Part shown: one piece after another, positions 51,602 through 62,252 of the stretch
How positions within the stretch are numbered: the first letter of the stretch is position 1
How the letters are laid out: every line of letters starts with the position of its first letter
Assembly: GCF_005862305.2 (NCBI RefSeq)
Contig: NZ_CP054025.1
Coordinates: forward strand, 124,001 to 188,000
DNA length: 64,000 bases
Source: Rhizobium indicum
Lineage (GTDB): Bacteria; Pseudomonadota; Alphaproteobacteria; Rhizobiales; Rhizobiaceae
Direction: 5' to 3'
Notes under the pieces: model-generated
What the model saw: only the letters and a program-made list of their open reading frames with translations
The model's database searches: none
What the model was told of the DNA's origin: nothing
Translations under genes and position numbers: made by a program

Positions 51602-53103
51602 CCAGTAGCTCGCAGACCCCCACAGGGACGCAGCCGAAGACAGGGTTGCAGCGCCGTGAACTCTTGTTGAGCGCCAGCGCACTCGTCGCGGCAGGCGCCG
51701 TCGCCACAGGCGGATTCGGCCTGCCGGTTCTTCGCGGCGCATTCGGTTCGGGGATGGCCGCAATGGCCGCAGAACCACAGCCGAATATCATCCACATTGT
51801 TTCGGACGATCAAGGTTGGAAGGATGTCGGATTTCATGGCTCCGACATCAAAACGCCGAACATCGACCGTTTGGCGGAAACAGGCGCGGAGCTGACGCAG
51901 TTCTACGCGCAGCCCATGTGCTCACAGACGCGCGCCGCGATGCTAACGGGGCGTTATCCACTCCGTACCGGGTTTCAAACGGCGGTCATTCCCTCCGGGG
52001 GCCTCTATGGGGTACCGGTGGACGAATGGCTTCTGCCTCAGGCACTGAAAGACGCCGGATACGAAACCGCGCTCGTCGGGAAATGGCACATCGGCCACGC
52101 CAAGCCGGAATATTGGCCACGTCAGCGCGGCTTCGACTATTTCTATGGCGCGATGGTGGGCGAGATCGACCATTTCAAGCACGAAGCGCATGGCGAGGGT
52201 GATTGGTATCGCAACAACGATCGCATTGAAGAAGAAGGCTACGACACGACGCTTTTCGGCAACGAAGCGGTCAAGCGGATTGAAGAACACGATCCCAGCA
52301 AACCACTATACCTCTACCTCGCCTTTACCGCGCCGCACACGCCATACCAGGTGCCTGACGAGTATCTCGACAATTATCCGGAGATCGCCGATACGTCGCG
52401 GCGCACTTACGCAGCAATGATCACCGCCATGGACGATCAGATCGGCCACGTGCTCGAAGCGCTCGACAAGCGAGGAATGCGTGAAAACACACTGATTGTA
52501 TTCCACAGCGACAATGGTGGAACGCGTTCAGCGAAGTTCACCGGCGAATCGAAGGTAACCGGCGAACTCCCGCCCAACAACGGCTCCTATCGCGACGGCA
52601 AGGGTACGATCTACGAAGGCGGCACCCGCGTTGTCGCGCTCGCGAATTGGGCCGGAAAAATCAAGCCCGGGAAGGTCGATGGGATGATGCATGTCGTCGA
52701 TATCTATCCGACGCTTGTCGGCCTCGCTGGCGGCACGCTCGACAAGACCAAGCCGCTGGACGGCCTCGATGTGTGGGGGGCGATCAGCGAAGGGAAGGTC
52801 TCGCCGCGCACCGAAGTCGTCTACAACGTGCAGCCGTGGGCTGCTGGGGTGCGCCAGGGAGACTGGAAGCTGGTATGGCAGGCGCTCATACCCGGAACCT
52901 TGGAATTGTTCGATCTGGCGGCTGACCCGTCGGAAGCCAAAAACCTCGCGGAAGCGAATCCCGCAAAAGTGAAGGAACTTCAGGCCAGGATCGCGGAGCT
53001 GGCAGCGCAAGCGGCGCCGCCGCTATTCATGACCGATGCATTCCGCCTCATACTTTCCGAACCGCCGTCGACACCCGAGGGCTTTTTCGAAGTGTCGGAC
53101 TAG
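51598..53103 (+). CDS. Tat-exported arylsulfatase with non-canonical formylglycine motif
   Basis: A 501-residue type-I sulfatase. N-terminal signal LQRRELLLSASALVAAG (near residues 18-34) is twin-arginine-like with cleavage before AAEPQPNI. Metal-site start IIHIVSDDQGWKDVGFHG has the DDQ pair. The formylglycine cysteine C108 is in C-S-Q-T-R (108-112), with Gln where Pro or Ala is usual, and the helical continuation AAMLTGRYPLRTG is standard. VFHSDNGG supplies the second metal site. Export before or after Cys modification depends on the adjacent FGE, which is coupled to it by an ATGA overlap. Confidence 0.92.
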   Translation: MTSSSQTPTGTQPKTGLQRRELLLSASALVAAGAVATGGFGLPVLRGAFGSGMAAMAAEPQPNIIHIVSDDQGWKDVGFHGSDIKTPNIDRLAETGAELTQFYAQPMCSQTRAAMLTGRYPLRTGFQTAVIPSGGLYGVPVDEWLLPQALKDAGYETALVGKWHIGHAKPEYWPRQRGFDYFYGAMVGEIDHFKHEAHGEGDWYRNNDRIEEEGYDTTLFGNEAVKRIEEHDPSKPLYLYLAFTAPHTPYQVPDEYLDNYPEIADTSRRTYAAMITAMDDQIGHVLEALDKRGMRENTLIVFHSDNGGTRSAKFTGESKVTGELPPNNGSYRDGKGTIYEGGTRVVALANWAGKIKPGKVDGMMHVVDIYPTLVGLAGGTLDKTKPLDGLDVWGAISEGKVSPRTEVVYNVQPWAAGVRQGDWKLVWQALIPGTLELFDLAADPSEAKNLAEANPAKVKELQARIAELAAQAAPPLFMTDAFRLILSEPPSTPEGFFEVSD

Positions 53104-53519
53104 TCCCGCATTCATGGTGACTCGAAACGACGGAACTGCCTATCGCGGATACCGCAAGCTGGCTCAGCGACTTTGGCGACACGTCGCCTAGGTGTGCCTC
53201 CGCCGTCGCCTCTGGACGAAGACACCGCTCGGACCTCCGACGTCCTTCGCATGTCGACGGAACATATTCGGGAGTGTAGATTGCAGCAGGGAATCGAGGA
53301 TAGGCGATGGACTGTTCGGCGTCGCGGGTGGCCAGGAAACCGGGCTCATAATGTGGGAGGTAGGGGCACTCATACAACCAGGAACGGAAAGCAAGGGACG
53401 GCAAGTCAGCCACGACAGCGGGCAATGCAGAGAGACGCGGTGAAGAAATGTGTTTCAAATAGGTTGGAGAGGCGATCCGATATATCGCGCATCGCACAAC
53501 CACCGGAGGGGGAAGGTCA
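53104..53519. other. Intergenic region (416 bp)
   Basis: It lies between the sulfatase and the outer-membrane protein gene. Open frames on both strands (such as 53048-53503 minus) lack ribosome sites and family resemblance. I see no strong hairpin or copy of the regulatory motif found at 49927 and 50466. A promoter for the outer-membrane protein may be here. Confidence 0.4.
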
Positions 53520-54311
53520 ATGAGGAATTACTTGAAAACAGCGATTTCAGGGGTGATGGCAGTGCTGATCGGTACCGCGGCGCAGGCCGCCGACGTCTCT
53601 CCGCTCCTCACCCAGCAGCCCCAACCTGCCGAGGCGCAGGACGGCTGGACCTTTACCGTCGCACCTTATTTCTGGATGTCGGGCCTGTCGGGGGACACGG
53701 CGCAGTTCGGCCTTCCCACTGTCCACATCGACGCCGACTTCGGCGACATCCTCGGCAATCTCGACTTTGCATTCATGGCGGCAGGCGAAGCCCGATACGA
53801 CCGCTTCAGCGTCATCGCCGATGTGATCTACGTAAAACTGGGCGCTGATGCCAGCACGCCGGCAGGCATCCTCGCCACAGAAGTCAACGTCACTTCGGAA
53901 ACCTTTTCTGGCCTGCTCGGGGTTGGCTACGCGGTGCTGGATGGCCCTGACGGCAATCTGGATGTCGTGGGCGGTATTAAGGTCTGGTCGGTCGACACGA
54001 CGATCAGCTTTACGGGTGGATTGTTCGGAGGAGTAGAACAAAGCGACAGCGCCACATGGGTAGATGGCATGGTCGGTCTGCGGGGGAAGTACTCTTTGAC
54101 CCCAGAGGTCTACCTCACGGGTTGGGGCCTGGTTGGCGGAGGCGGCGCGGACATCGACTGGGATGTGGCGATGGGCATCGGCTACGACTTCAACGACAAG
54201 ATATCGGCGATTGCGGGATACCGTGCCGTGGGCGTCGATTACAGCGACGACGGCTTCATCTTCGACACTGTCCAGCAGGGGCCGATCCTTAGCCTCGCCA
54301 TAAAGTTCTGA
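53520..54311 (+). CDS. Predicted outer-membrane beta-barrel protein
   Basis: A 263-residue protein with a Sec signal (NYLKTAISGVMAVLIG, cleavage after AQA near residue 23). The mature chain alternates short hydrophobic strands and turns (WTFTVAPYFWMSGLSG, IDADFGDILGNLDFAFM, LGVGYAVLDG, GYRAVGVDYSDDGF) and ends in the aromatic KF expected of outer-membrane proteins. Function unknown. As the last gene of the sulfatase module it may handle entry of the sulfated substrate. ATG follows GGAGGGGGAAGG. Confidence 0.75.
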   Translation: MRNYLKTAISGVMAVLIGTAAQAADVSPLLTQQPQPAEAQDGWTFTVAPYFWMSGLSGDTAQFGLPTVHIDADFGDILGNLDFAFMAAGEARYDRFSVIADVIYVKLGADASTPAGILATEVNVTSETFSGLLGVGYAVLDGPDGNLDVVGGIKVWSVDTTISFTGGLFGGVEQSDSATWVDGMVGLRGKYSLTPEVYLTGWGLVGGGGADIDWDVAMGIGYDFNDKISAIAGYRAVGVDYSDDGFIFDTVQQGPILSLAIKF

Positions 54312-54385
54312 TAGATGGCCGCCTGCCCGAGAGAGCCAAAATACAAGTGCGATGGACCAACTGAGCAACTCGGAGAGTGACATAC

Positions 54386-54480
54386 ATGGCGCTTGCATCC
54401 CCCGAGATTTGGGCGCCGCGCGCCTTGGCGGCGGCGAGGCTGGATTGACCCCGCTCGCTGATTAAGTCCCGTTCGATCAA
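54386..54480 (-). pseudogene. Fragment of a serine resolvase/invertase gene
   Basis: Translated on the minus strand this stretch reads LIERDLISERGQSSLAAAKA, followed by RGAQISGD, the conserved E-helix end of the catalytic domain of Tn3-type resolvases. The upstream part (54481-54530) continues in another frame and the downstream DNA-binding domain is missing. It is a relic of a mobile element. Confidence 0.75.
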
Positions 54481-54589
54481 AGGCCATCCCGTTCATGGCG
54501 AGCACGGTTACTTTCCAGCCGTCCAATTCGCGTGACTCGGAGAAAATCGGAAATACTCTCACGTGATGTCGTCACTGATTGAGGTTCAC

Positions 54590-55435
54590 ATGCCGAATTT
54601 TGCGATTATTGGATCGGGCGCGATGGGAAGTGCTGTCGCCAAACGGCTGATCGACCACGGCGCTACGGTGCTGACCTATCTCGAGGGCAGGAGCGAGCAG
54701 ACGATCGCGCGGGCAAAGGCAGCCGGCATGGTGCCGGTCGGCCGCCAGGAACTGACGAAGGCCGAGCTGATTCTGTCGATCGTTCCGCCGGCGGAGGCGA
54801 TCAAGGTCGCCGAACTCGTCGCGGACATATCGTCGGCGATGTCGGCGCCACCGCCCTTCATCGACCTCAACGCGATTGCGCCGAAAACCATGCAGGCTTT
54901 GGCGGCACGGTTCGAAGGCAGCAGCGTCGAGGTGCTTGACGGTGCGATCATCGGCGGGCCGCCGGTCACCGGCAAATCAGGTCCGACCATTTATATCAGC
55001 GGCGATATTGCCGAGCGAAGCCGGCCGCTCGAGGATTGCGGCCTGCGGATCCGCAGGCTCGACGGACCGCTCGGCGCCGCCTCGGCACTGAAGATGTGTT
55101 ATGCCGGCATCAACAAGGGATTTGTCGGCCTTGGCACCGCCATGCTGCTTGCCGCATCGCGTTCCGGTGCGGCCGAAAGCCTGAAAGCCGAGCTCTCCGA
55201 AAGCCTTCCCGACATCGATCGCAGGCTGTCGGGATCCATACCCGACATGTATCCGAAAGCCTATCGGTGGGTTGCCGAAATGCAGGAGATTGCCGATTTC
55301 CTCGGCGAGAATGATCCGGCAGCGACCATCTTCCGCGGCATGGCGGACGTCTTCTCCAGGATGGCGAACGACGTGGAGGGCAGCCGCGTGCTCGTCGAGC
55401 AGCTGGACGAGATCATCGGTCGCCCCGGTAGCTGA
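54590..55435 (+). CDS. NAD(P)-dependent beta-hydroxyacid dehydrogenase-like protein
   Basis: A 281-residue oxidoreductase. The Rossmann motif is GSGAMGSAVAKRL (residues 8-20). Then come ELILSIVPPAEAI and DGAIIGGPPVTGKSGP. The C-terminal helical domain (LKMCYAGINKGFVGLGTAML) is the DUF1932-type found in some phosphogluconate dehydrogenase-like proteins. The start at 54590 gives MPNFAIIGSGAMG; an upstream ATG at 54563 adds nine residues. Substrate unknown. Confidence 0.85.
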   Translation: MPNFAIIGSGAMGSAVAKRLIDHGATVLTYLEGRSEQTIARAKAAGMVPVGRQELTKAELILSIVPPAEAIKVAELVADISSAMSAPPPFIDLNAIAPKTMQALAARFEGSSVEVLDGAIIGGPPVTGKSGPTIYISGDIAERSRPLEDCGLRIRRLDGPLGAASALKMCYAGINKGFVGLGTAMLLAASRSGAAESLKAELSESLPDIDRRLSGSIPDMYPKAYRWVAEMQEIADFLGENDPAATIFRGMADVFSRMANDVEGSRVLVEQLDEIIGRPGS

Positions 55436-55466
55436 CCGCAATAGTCAAGGAATCCCCGCAACAGCC

Positions 55467-55757
55467 TTACAGATGCTTGGCTACATCCATTCTTTGATGA
55501 AGGACGCGCACGATGATGATCTGGCCCGCATCATTGCTTTTGAAATACAGAAAATGAGCGCCAGCGGAGACCTTTCTGTACCCTTTCCGAATATCTGAGG
55601 GGCGGCTCACCCGTGTTCCCTCCGCCAGTTCCTGACAGGCGTCTCTTATGTCCTGAATATAACGCTCTGCCTGATCGACATTCCAACTCGTCGCTGTGTA
55701 ATCCCAAATCTTGTCAATATCGGTTTGCGCGGCGGGAGAAAATATGATGCCGGTCAT
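55467..55757 (-). CDS. parE: ParE-family toxin
   Basis: A 96-residue RelE/ParE superfamily toxin. Marks: IIFSPAAQTDIDKIWDYTA and the C-terminal strands FLYFKSNDAGQIIIVRVLHQRMD. Family toxins of the ParE type poison DNA gyrase. It starts inside the antitoxin stop (ATGA overlap at 55754-55757), the standard arrangement. Confidence 0.9.
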   Translation of the reverse strand: MTGIIFSPAAQTDIDKIWDYTATSWNVDQAERYIQDIRDACQELAEGTRVSRPSDIRKGYRKVSAGAHFLYFKSNDAGQIIIVRVLHQRMDVAKHL

Positions 55758-56002
55758 TTCGCATTGAACGCCGCCCGTTTGCGAGCGTTGAACGCATCGA
55801 AATCGAAGGGCGTGGCAGGGCCGGATTCCTCGCCTTCAATCAAGGCGTCCTGTAATGCCTTCACTTTGGCTTCGTGTTCTTCAAGTAGGCGGAGGCCTGC
55901 CCGGACGACGTCGCTGGCTGAACCATAGCGGCCAGCCTGAACTTGCGTATCGATGAAGCTGGTGAAATGGTCGCCGAGCGATATGGACGTATTTCTAGCC
56001 AT
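55754..56002 (-). CDS. parD: ParD-family antitoxin
   Basis: An 82-residue ribbon-helix-helix antitoxin (SISLGDHFTSFIDTQVQAGRYGSASDVVRAGLRLLEE, residues 6-42 in fragments). The N-terminal part binds DNA and the acidic C-terminus wraps the toxin. It is the first gene of the pair and likely autoregulates through the palindrome at 56028-56042. Confidence 0.9.
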   Translation of the reverse strand: MARNTSISLGDHFTSFIDTQVQAGRYGSASDVVRAGLRLLEEHEAKVKALQDALIEGEESGPATPFDFDAFNARKRAAFNAK

Positions 56003-56027
56003 CCTGAAATCTCCTTTGAGCCCAATA

Positions 56028-56042
56028 TACCAATTTTTGGTA
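56028..56042. promoter_or_regulatory. Probable ParD operator
   Basis: TACCAA-TTT-TTGGTA is a perfect 6-bp inverted repeat, 26 bases upstream of the parD start (56002). TATACC within an AT-rich stretch may overlap the promoter on the minus strand. Confidence 0.6.
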
Positions 56043-56214
56043 CTTACAAAACCCTAGTGTTCACAGCGTAAATTGATATATGGCCGGCGCTCTGACGATT
56101 GTGTGAAGCGCTTCGACACCTCTGACAAAACCTCGTCGCCTCTGCTATGTCAGGAAAAATGCGGCAGCCCAACTGGCGTCGCGCTCTGTCCTATCAATGC
56201 CAGGAGTTTGAAAG

Positions 56215-57090
56215 ATGAGCGGTTCTCCCGATTATACACCCCCGAAGGTCTGGACCTGGAACAAGGCGAATGGCGGCCAGTTCGCCAGCATCAATCGCCC
56301 GATCGCGGGACCGACGCATGACAAGGAGCTTCCGATCGGCCGCCATCCGCTGCAGCTCTATTCGCTCGGAACGCCGAACGGCCAGAAGGTCACCATCATG
56401 CTCGAGGAACTGCTGGCCCTTGGCCATAGCGGTGCCGAATACGATGCATGGCTGATCAAGATCGGCGATGGCGACCAGTTCGGCAGCGGCTTCGTCGCGG
56501 TCAATCCCAATTCCAAGATACCGGCGCTGATGGACCGCAGCGGGCCTAAGCCGATCCGTGTCTTCGAATCCGGTGCCATCCTGACCTATCTTGCCGAGAA
56601 GTTCGGCGCCTTCCTGCCGAGCGAGCCGGCCGGCCGAGCCGAATGCCTGTCCTGGCTGTTCTGGCAGATGGGAAGCGCGCCCTATCTCGGCGGCGGCTTC
56701 GGCCATTTCTACGCCTATGCGCCGACGAAGATCGAATATGCGATCGACCGCTTCGCCATGGAAGTGAAGCGTCAGCTCGACGTGCTCGATCGTCGCCTTG
56801 CCGAAAGCGAGTATCTGGCAGGCAGCGAATATACGATCGCCGATATTGCCGTCTGGCCCTGGTATGGCGGGTTGGTGAAGGGCTGGACCTACGGGGCTGC
56901 CGAGTTTCTGCAGGTCGAGGACTATAAGAACGTGCTGCGCTGGGCCGACACCATCTACGACAGGCCAGCCGTGCAACGCGGCCGGATGGTCAACCGCCTT
57001 TCCGGCGAGCCATCGAGCCAGTTGCACGAGCGCCACGACGCCAGCGACTTCGACACCAGGACGCAGGACAAGCTCGCGGCCGCCGAGTAA
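56215..57090 (+). CDS. yghU: Glutathione S-transferase-like disulfide-bond oxidoreductase YghU
   Basis: A 291-residue Nu-class glutathione S-transferase-like protein, cytoplasmic, that reduces disulfides using glutathione. It matches E. coli YghU closely over its whole length: KVWTWNKANGGQFASINRPI, LQLYSLGTPNGQKVTIMLEE, IGDGDQFGSGFVAVNPNSKI, RVFESGAILTYLAEKFG, LHERHDASDF. ATG at 56215 follows GAGTTTGAAAG. Convergent with the peptide ABC operon. Confidence 0.93.
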   Translation: MSGSPDYTPPKVWTWNKANGGQFASINRPIAGPTHDKELPIGRHPLQLYSLGTPNGQKVTIMLEELLALGHSGAEYDAWLIKIGDGDQFGSGFVAVNPNSKIPALMDRSGPKPIRVFESGAILTYLAEKFGAFLPSEPAGRAECLSWLFWQMGSAPYLGGGFGHFYAYAPTKIEYAIDRFAMEVKRQLDVLDRRLAESEYLAGSEYTIADIAVWPWYGGLVKGWTYGAAEFLQVEDYKNVLRWADTIYDRPAVQRGRMVNRLSGEPSSQLHERHDASDFDTRTQDKLAAAE

Positions 57091-57125
57091 GCAAGCGGCC
57101 CCAGCCACGTGTCGCAGCAACAAAT

Positions 57126-57158
57126 GATGCTCCGCCGCCTTTACGGCGACGGAGCATC
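57126..57158. terminator. Bidirectional hairpin between yghU and the peptide-transporter operon
   Basis: GATGCTCCG (57126-57134) pairs with CGGAGCATC (57150-57158); an inner CGCC/GGCG stem and a 5-base loop TTTAC extend it. It lies between convergent genes. There is no long T-run, so it may protect mRNA ends rather than terminate. Confidence 0.6.
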
Positions 57159-57174
57159 TGCATACTGCCCGAAC

Positions 57175-58689
57175 TCAGTTCTTGACCGTGTCTTCCAGGA
57201 AGAAGCGGCCGAGCGGGTTCTGGTAGAAGTTCTCGATATTCTTGCGCGAGACGTTGATATAGGGGCTGTAATAGAGGTCGATCCAGTTGACGTCGTCCTT
57301 GGCCATCTTCTGCAGATCGACATACATCTGTTCGCGCTTCTTCGGGTCGAGCTCGAGACGCGCCTTGGCGACCAGTTCCTTCACCGCCTCGTTCTTGTAA
57401 TTGGTCGAGTAGTTGTTGTTGGAATCGTGGCCGAGGACGAAGGTGGTCTTCTGGTCCGGATCGAGAATGTCGTTGGTCCAGTAATTGACCGAGACGTCGT
57501 AGTCGCCGGCAACGATCATGTCCCATTCCTGGCTCGGATCGACTTTCTGCAGATTGGCGGTGATGCCGGCCTTCTGCAGCTGCTGCTGGACGAGCACGGC
57601 CGTCTGTTCGTCGACTTCGTCGCCGGCGCGGACCAGATAATTCAGCGTCAGGTCGGAAGCGCCGGCGGCCGCCAGCAACTCCTTTGCCTTTTCGGGATCA
57701 TAAGGCCGCTGCAGATTATCGGCATAATAATAGAGTGCGCCCTTCGGAATATAGGAGTTGGCGACGCTGCCCTGGCCGAAGGTGACGGTATCGACGATCG
57801 CCTTCTTGTCGATCGCGAGATCAAGCGCCTGGCGGACTTCCTTCTTGCCGAGCGCGCCATGCGCATGGTTGATCAGAAGATGGTCCTCACGGGTCGAAGC
57901 GTCGATATCGACGTTGAGGTTCGGGTCCTTTTTCAGCTCCTCGACACGAGAAAAAGGAACGAAGATCGCCGTATCCAGTTCGCCCGCCTGAACGTTCAGC
58001 ATGCGGGTGTTGTCGTCAGGCACCGAGATCCACTCGACGCCGTCGAGCTTGACGCGGTCGGCCTGCCAGAAGTTCGGGTTCTTCTTGAGAATGACGCGGT
58101 CGCCGCGCCGCCATTCCTCGACCACGAAGGCGCCGGATGCGATCGGCTTTTCGCCATAGGCGTCGGGACCAAGCGATTCCATGCCCTTCTTGGAGATGAC
58201 CGAGGCATTCGGCAGCGCCAGCGTCGACAGGAACGGCGCGGACTGGTTCTTGAGCTTGATCGTCAGCGTGTGCGCGTCGGTCGCCACGGCCGTGTCGATC
58301 ACCTTATAGGAATCGCTCCAGAGCGAGGCGGCGTCATCGCGGATGCGCAGCAGGCTGTAGGCCGCGTCTTCCGCCGTCAGCGGCGAACTGTCGGAGAATT
58401 TTGCATCGCGGATCTTGAACGTGTAGGTCAGCCCGTCATCCGAGGTGGTCCAGCTTTCGGCAAGGCCCGGCTCCAGTTTCGTGCCTGTCTTGTCGACGCG
58501 GATCAGCACGTCGTAGACGTTGGAGAACACCCAGTTGTCGATGTTCTGCGCGGTCTTGATCGGATCGAATGTCGTCGAATCCTCGCGGCGGCCGATGGTG
58601 AGCACGCCGGCGGCCTCGGCATAGCTTGCGCTGAGCGTCAGACCGGCGAGCAGGGCTGCAAGCCCGATTGATTTCCACCTGTTTGTCAT
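57175..58689 (-). CDS. Peptide-type ABC transporter substrate-binding protein
   Basis: A 504-residue family-5 binding protein with a Sec signal (IGLAALLAGLTLSASYAEA, residues 8-26). Family marks: REDSTTFDPIKTAQNIDNWV, YTFKIRDAKFSDSSPLTAED, VRQALDLAIDKKAIVDTV. It is the last gene of the operon that begins with the proline iminopeptidase at 63143. In the PipR system of Pseudomonas endophytes such a transporter imports the plant-derived or peptide signal. Confidence 0.92.
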   Translation of the reverse strand: MTNRWKSIGLAALLAGLTLSASYAEAAGVLTIGRREDSTTFDPIKTAQNIDNWVFSNVYDVLIRVDKTGTKLEPGLAESWTTSDDGLTYTFKIRDAKFSDSSPLTAEDAAYSLLRIRDDAASLWSDSYKVIDTAVATDAHTLTIKLKNQSAPFLSTLALPNASVISKKGMESLGPDAYGEKPIASGAFVVEEWRRGDRVILKKNPNFWQADRVKLDGVEWISVPDDNTRMLNVQAGELDTAIFVPFSRVEELKKDPNLNVDIDASTREDHLLINHAHGALGKKEVRQALDLAIDKKAIVDTVTFGQGSVANSYIPKGALYYYADNLQRPYDPEKAKELLAAAGASDLTLNYLVRAGDEVDEQTAVLVQQQLQKAGITANLQKVDPSQEWDMIVAGDYDVSVNYWTNDILDPDQKTTFVLGHDSNNNYSTNYKNEAVKELVAKARLELDPKKREQMYVDLQKMAKDDVNWIDLYYSPYINVSRKNIENFYQNPLGRFFLEDTVKN

Positions 58690-58708
58690 GAGTTCGTTCC
58701 CTTCGTTG

Positions 58709-60414
<1,706 letters not shown>

Positions 60415-60418
<4 letters not shown>

Positions 60419-61266
60419 TCGTGCACCCCCAGCAGTTCGCCGAGCGCATCGCCCAGCATGCTGAAACCGAAGGCGAGGCAGACGATGGAGAGGCCGGGAA
60501 ACAAAGTGATCCACCATGCGGTGGTGATGAAGCTCTGTCCTTCTGCGACCATAACGCCCCATTCGGCGATCGGCGGCTGGACGCCGAGGCCGAGATAGCT
60601 GACGGCAGCGCCGCTGAGCAGCACCAGCGTCGCATCGGACATCGAAAAGACGATCGAGCCGGCGATCGCGTTCGGCAGCAGGTGGCGGAACATGATGCGC
60701 GGGCGGCTGAAGCCGAGGCTGACGGCGGCAACGGCGTAGTCGCTGCCTTTCAGCACCAGCATCTGCGCCCGGATCAGCCGCGCATAGGAGACCCAGCCGA
60801 CCAGCGCCATGGCGATGTAGAAACTGCCGAGGCCGGGCCCGAGGATCGCGATGATCGACAGCATCAGCACGAGGAAGGGGAAGGCGAGGATGATATCGAC
60901 GAGGCGCATGAACAGCGCATCGACGATGCCGCCGAAAAAGCCGGCGATCGTGCCGACCGTCGTGCCGATCACGAAGGGGAAGATGACGCCGATCAGCGCC
61001 ATCTGCAGGTCGAGGCGGGCGCCCCAGATGACGCGGGAAAGGATGTCTCGGCCGAAATTGTCGGTGCCGAAGGGATGCAACAATGACGGCGCCTGCAGGC
61101 GCACCTCGGCATTCTGCATGATCGGGTCGTAAGGCGCGACAATGGGCGCGCCGATCGCCAGCAGGACGAAGAACAGCAGCAGGCCGGCACTGAGCACAAG
61201 CATCGGCCGCCGGCCGAAGAACCGGCGCCAGCCGGGGGAGGCGGGGGCGATCGCCTCGATGCTCAT
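60415..61266 (-). CDS. Peptide-type ABC transporter permease (DppC type)
   Basis: A 283-residue membrane protein. The first transmembrane segment (LVLSAGLLLFFVLLAIGAPI) lies near residues 23-42, followed by HPFGTDNFGRDILSRVIWG, several further segments and the coupling loop YAVAAVSLGFSRPRIMFRHLL. Its ATG at 61266 overlaps the stop of the partner permease. The long upstream reading frame is the shadow of that gene. Confidence 0.92.
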
Positions 61267-62201
61267 AGCTTCACCCTCGGATCGACGGCGACAGTGACGA
61301 TGTCGGCGATGAAGTTGATGAGCACGGTGGCGCAGGCAAAGACCATGGCGACGCCTTGAACCACCATATAGTCGCGTGAGAAGATCGCCCTGACGAGCAG
61401 CTGTCCCATGCCGGGCAGCGCAAAGACGCTCTCGACCACCACCGTGCCGCCGATCAGCCAGCCAATATTGACGGCAAGCAGGTTGATGGTGGGCACCAGC
61501 GAATTCGGCAGGACATGCCGCCAGAAGACGATCCCCTCCGGCATGCCGCGGGCGCGCGCCGCCGTCGCGACATCCGATTTCAACTGCTCGATCATCGCCG
61601 CCCGCAGGCTGCGCGTCAGCACGGTCGAGAGCGACAGCGCGACCGTCAGGCTCGGTAGTACGAGATGCGGCAGCTTTTCGCCGATCGTCGCACCATAACC
61701 CGAGACCGGCAGCACGCCGAGTTCGACGCTGAAGAGGATGATCAGCATCAGTCCCAGCCAGAAGGGCGGAAAACCGATGCCGAAGGTCGAGACGATGCGC
61801 ACCGCATGATCCGGCGCCCGGCCGGCATTGCGCGCGGCGATCGCCGCCATCGGCACCGCGATCAGGACCGACAGCACGACGCTGGAGACGACGAGGGCGA
61901 GCGTCGGCTCGATGCGGGTGACGATCAGCTTCAGCACGTCGATCTTGTAGAGGATCGACTTGCCCATCTCGCCATTGGCGAGGTTCTTGAGGAAATAGAC
62001 ATATTGCAGCCACATCGGCTGGTCGAGGCCGTACTGGGCGCGAATGCTGGCGAGAGCCGCCGGCGTCGCGCGCGTGCCGAGGATGTTGCGCGCCGGATCA
62101 CCGGGGATCAGCCTGACCAGAATGAACGTGATGACGCTGATGCCGAAGATCACGGGCAGGAACTGCAGCGGTCGCGTCAGAACGAATTTATAGCGATGCA
62201 T
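61263..62201 (-). CDS. Peptide-type ABC transporter permease (DppB type)
   Basis: A 312-residue permease. The N-terminal segment FLPVIFGISVITFILVRLIP (near residues 14-33) and the motif GDPARNILGTRATPAALA are family marks, and the coupling loop reads DVATAARARGMPEGIVFWRHVL. It lies 51 bases downstream of the proline iminopeptidase gene and is the first transporter gene of the operon. Confidence 0.92.
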   Translation of the reverse strand: MHRYKFVLTRPLQFLPVIFGISVITFILVRLIPGDPARNILGTRATPAALASIRAQYGLDQPMWLQYVYFLKNLANGEMGKSILYKIDVLKLIVTRIEPTLALVVSSVVLSVLIAVPMAAIAARNAGRAPDHAVRIVSTFGIGFPPFWLGLMLIILFSVELGVLPVSGYGATIGEKLPHLVLPSLTVALSLSTVLTRSLRAAMIEQLKSDVATAARARGMPEGIVFWRHVLPNSLVPTINLLAVNIGWLIGGTVVVESVFALPGMGQLLVRAIFSRDYMVVQGVAMVFACATVLINFIADIVTVAVDPRVKL

Positions 62202-62252
62202 GACGGCGATCGCCCCTTTGTCTTCGTCGGGTTCGGTCCGCTTCCTGTTGCA

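Noticed and set aside
53048..53503. 151-codon minus-strand frame over the intergenic region at 53.1-53.5 kb
   Set aside because: It overlaps the sulfatase end, has no ribosome site and no recognisable domain.
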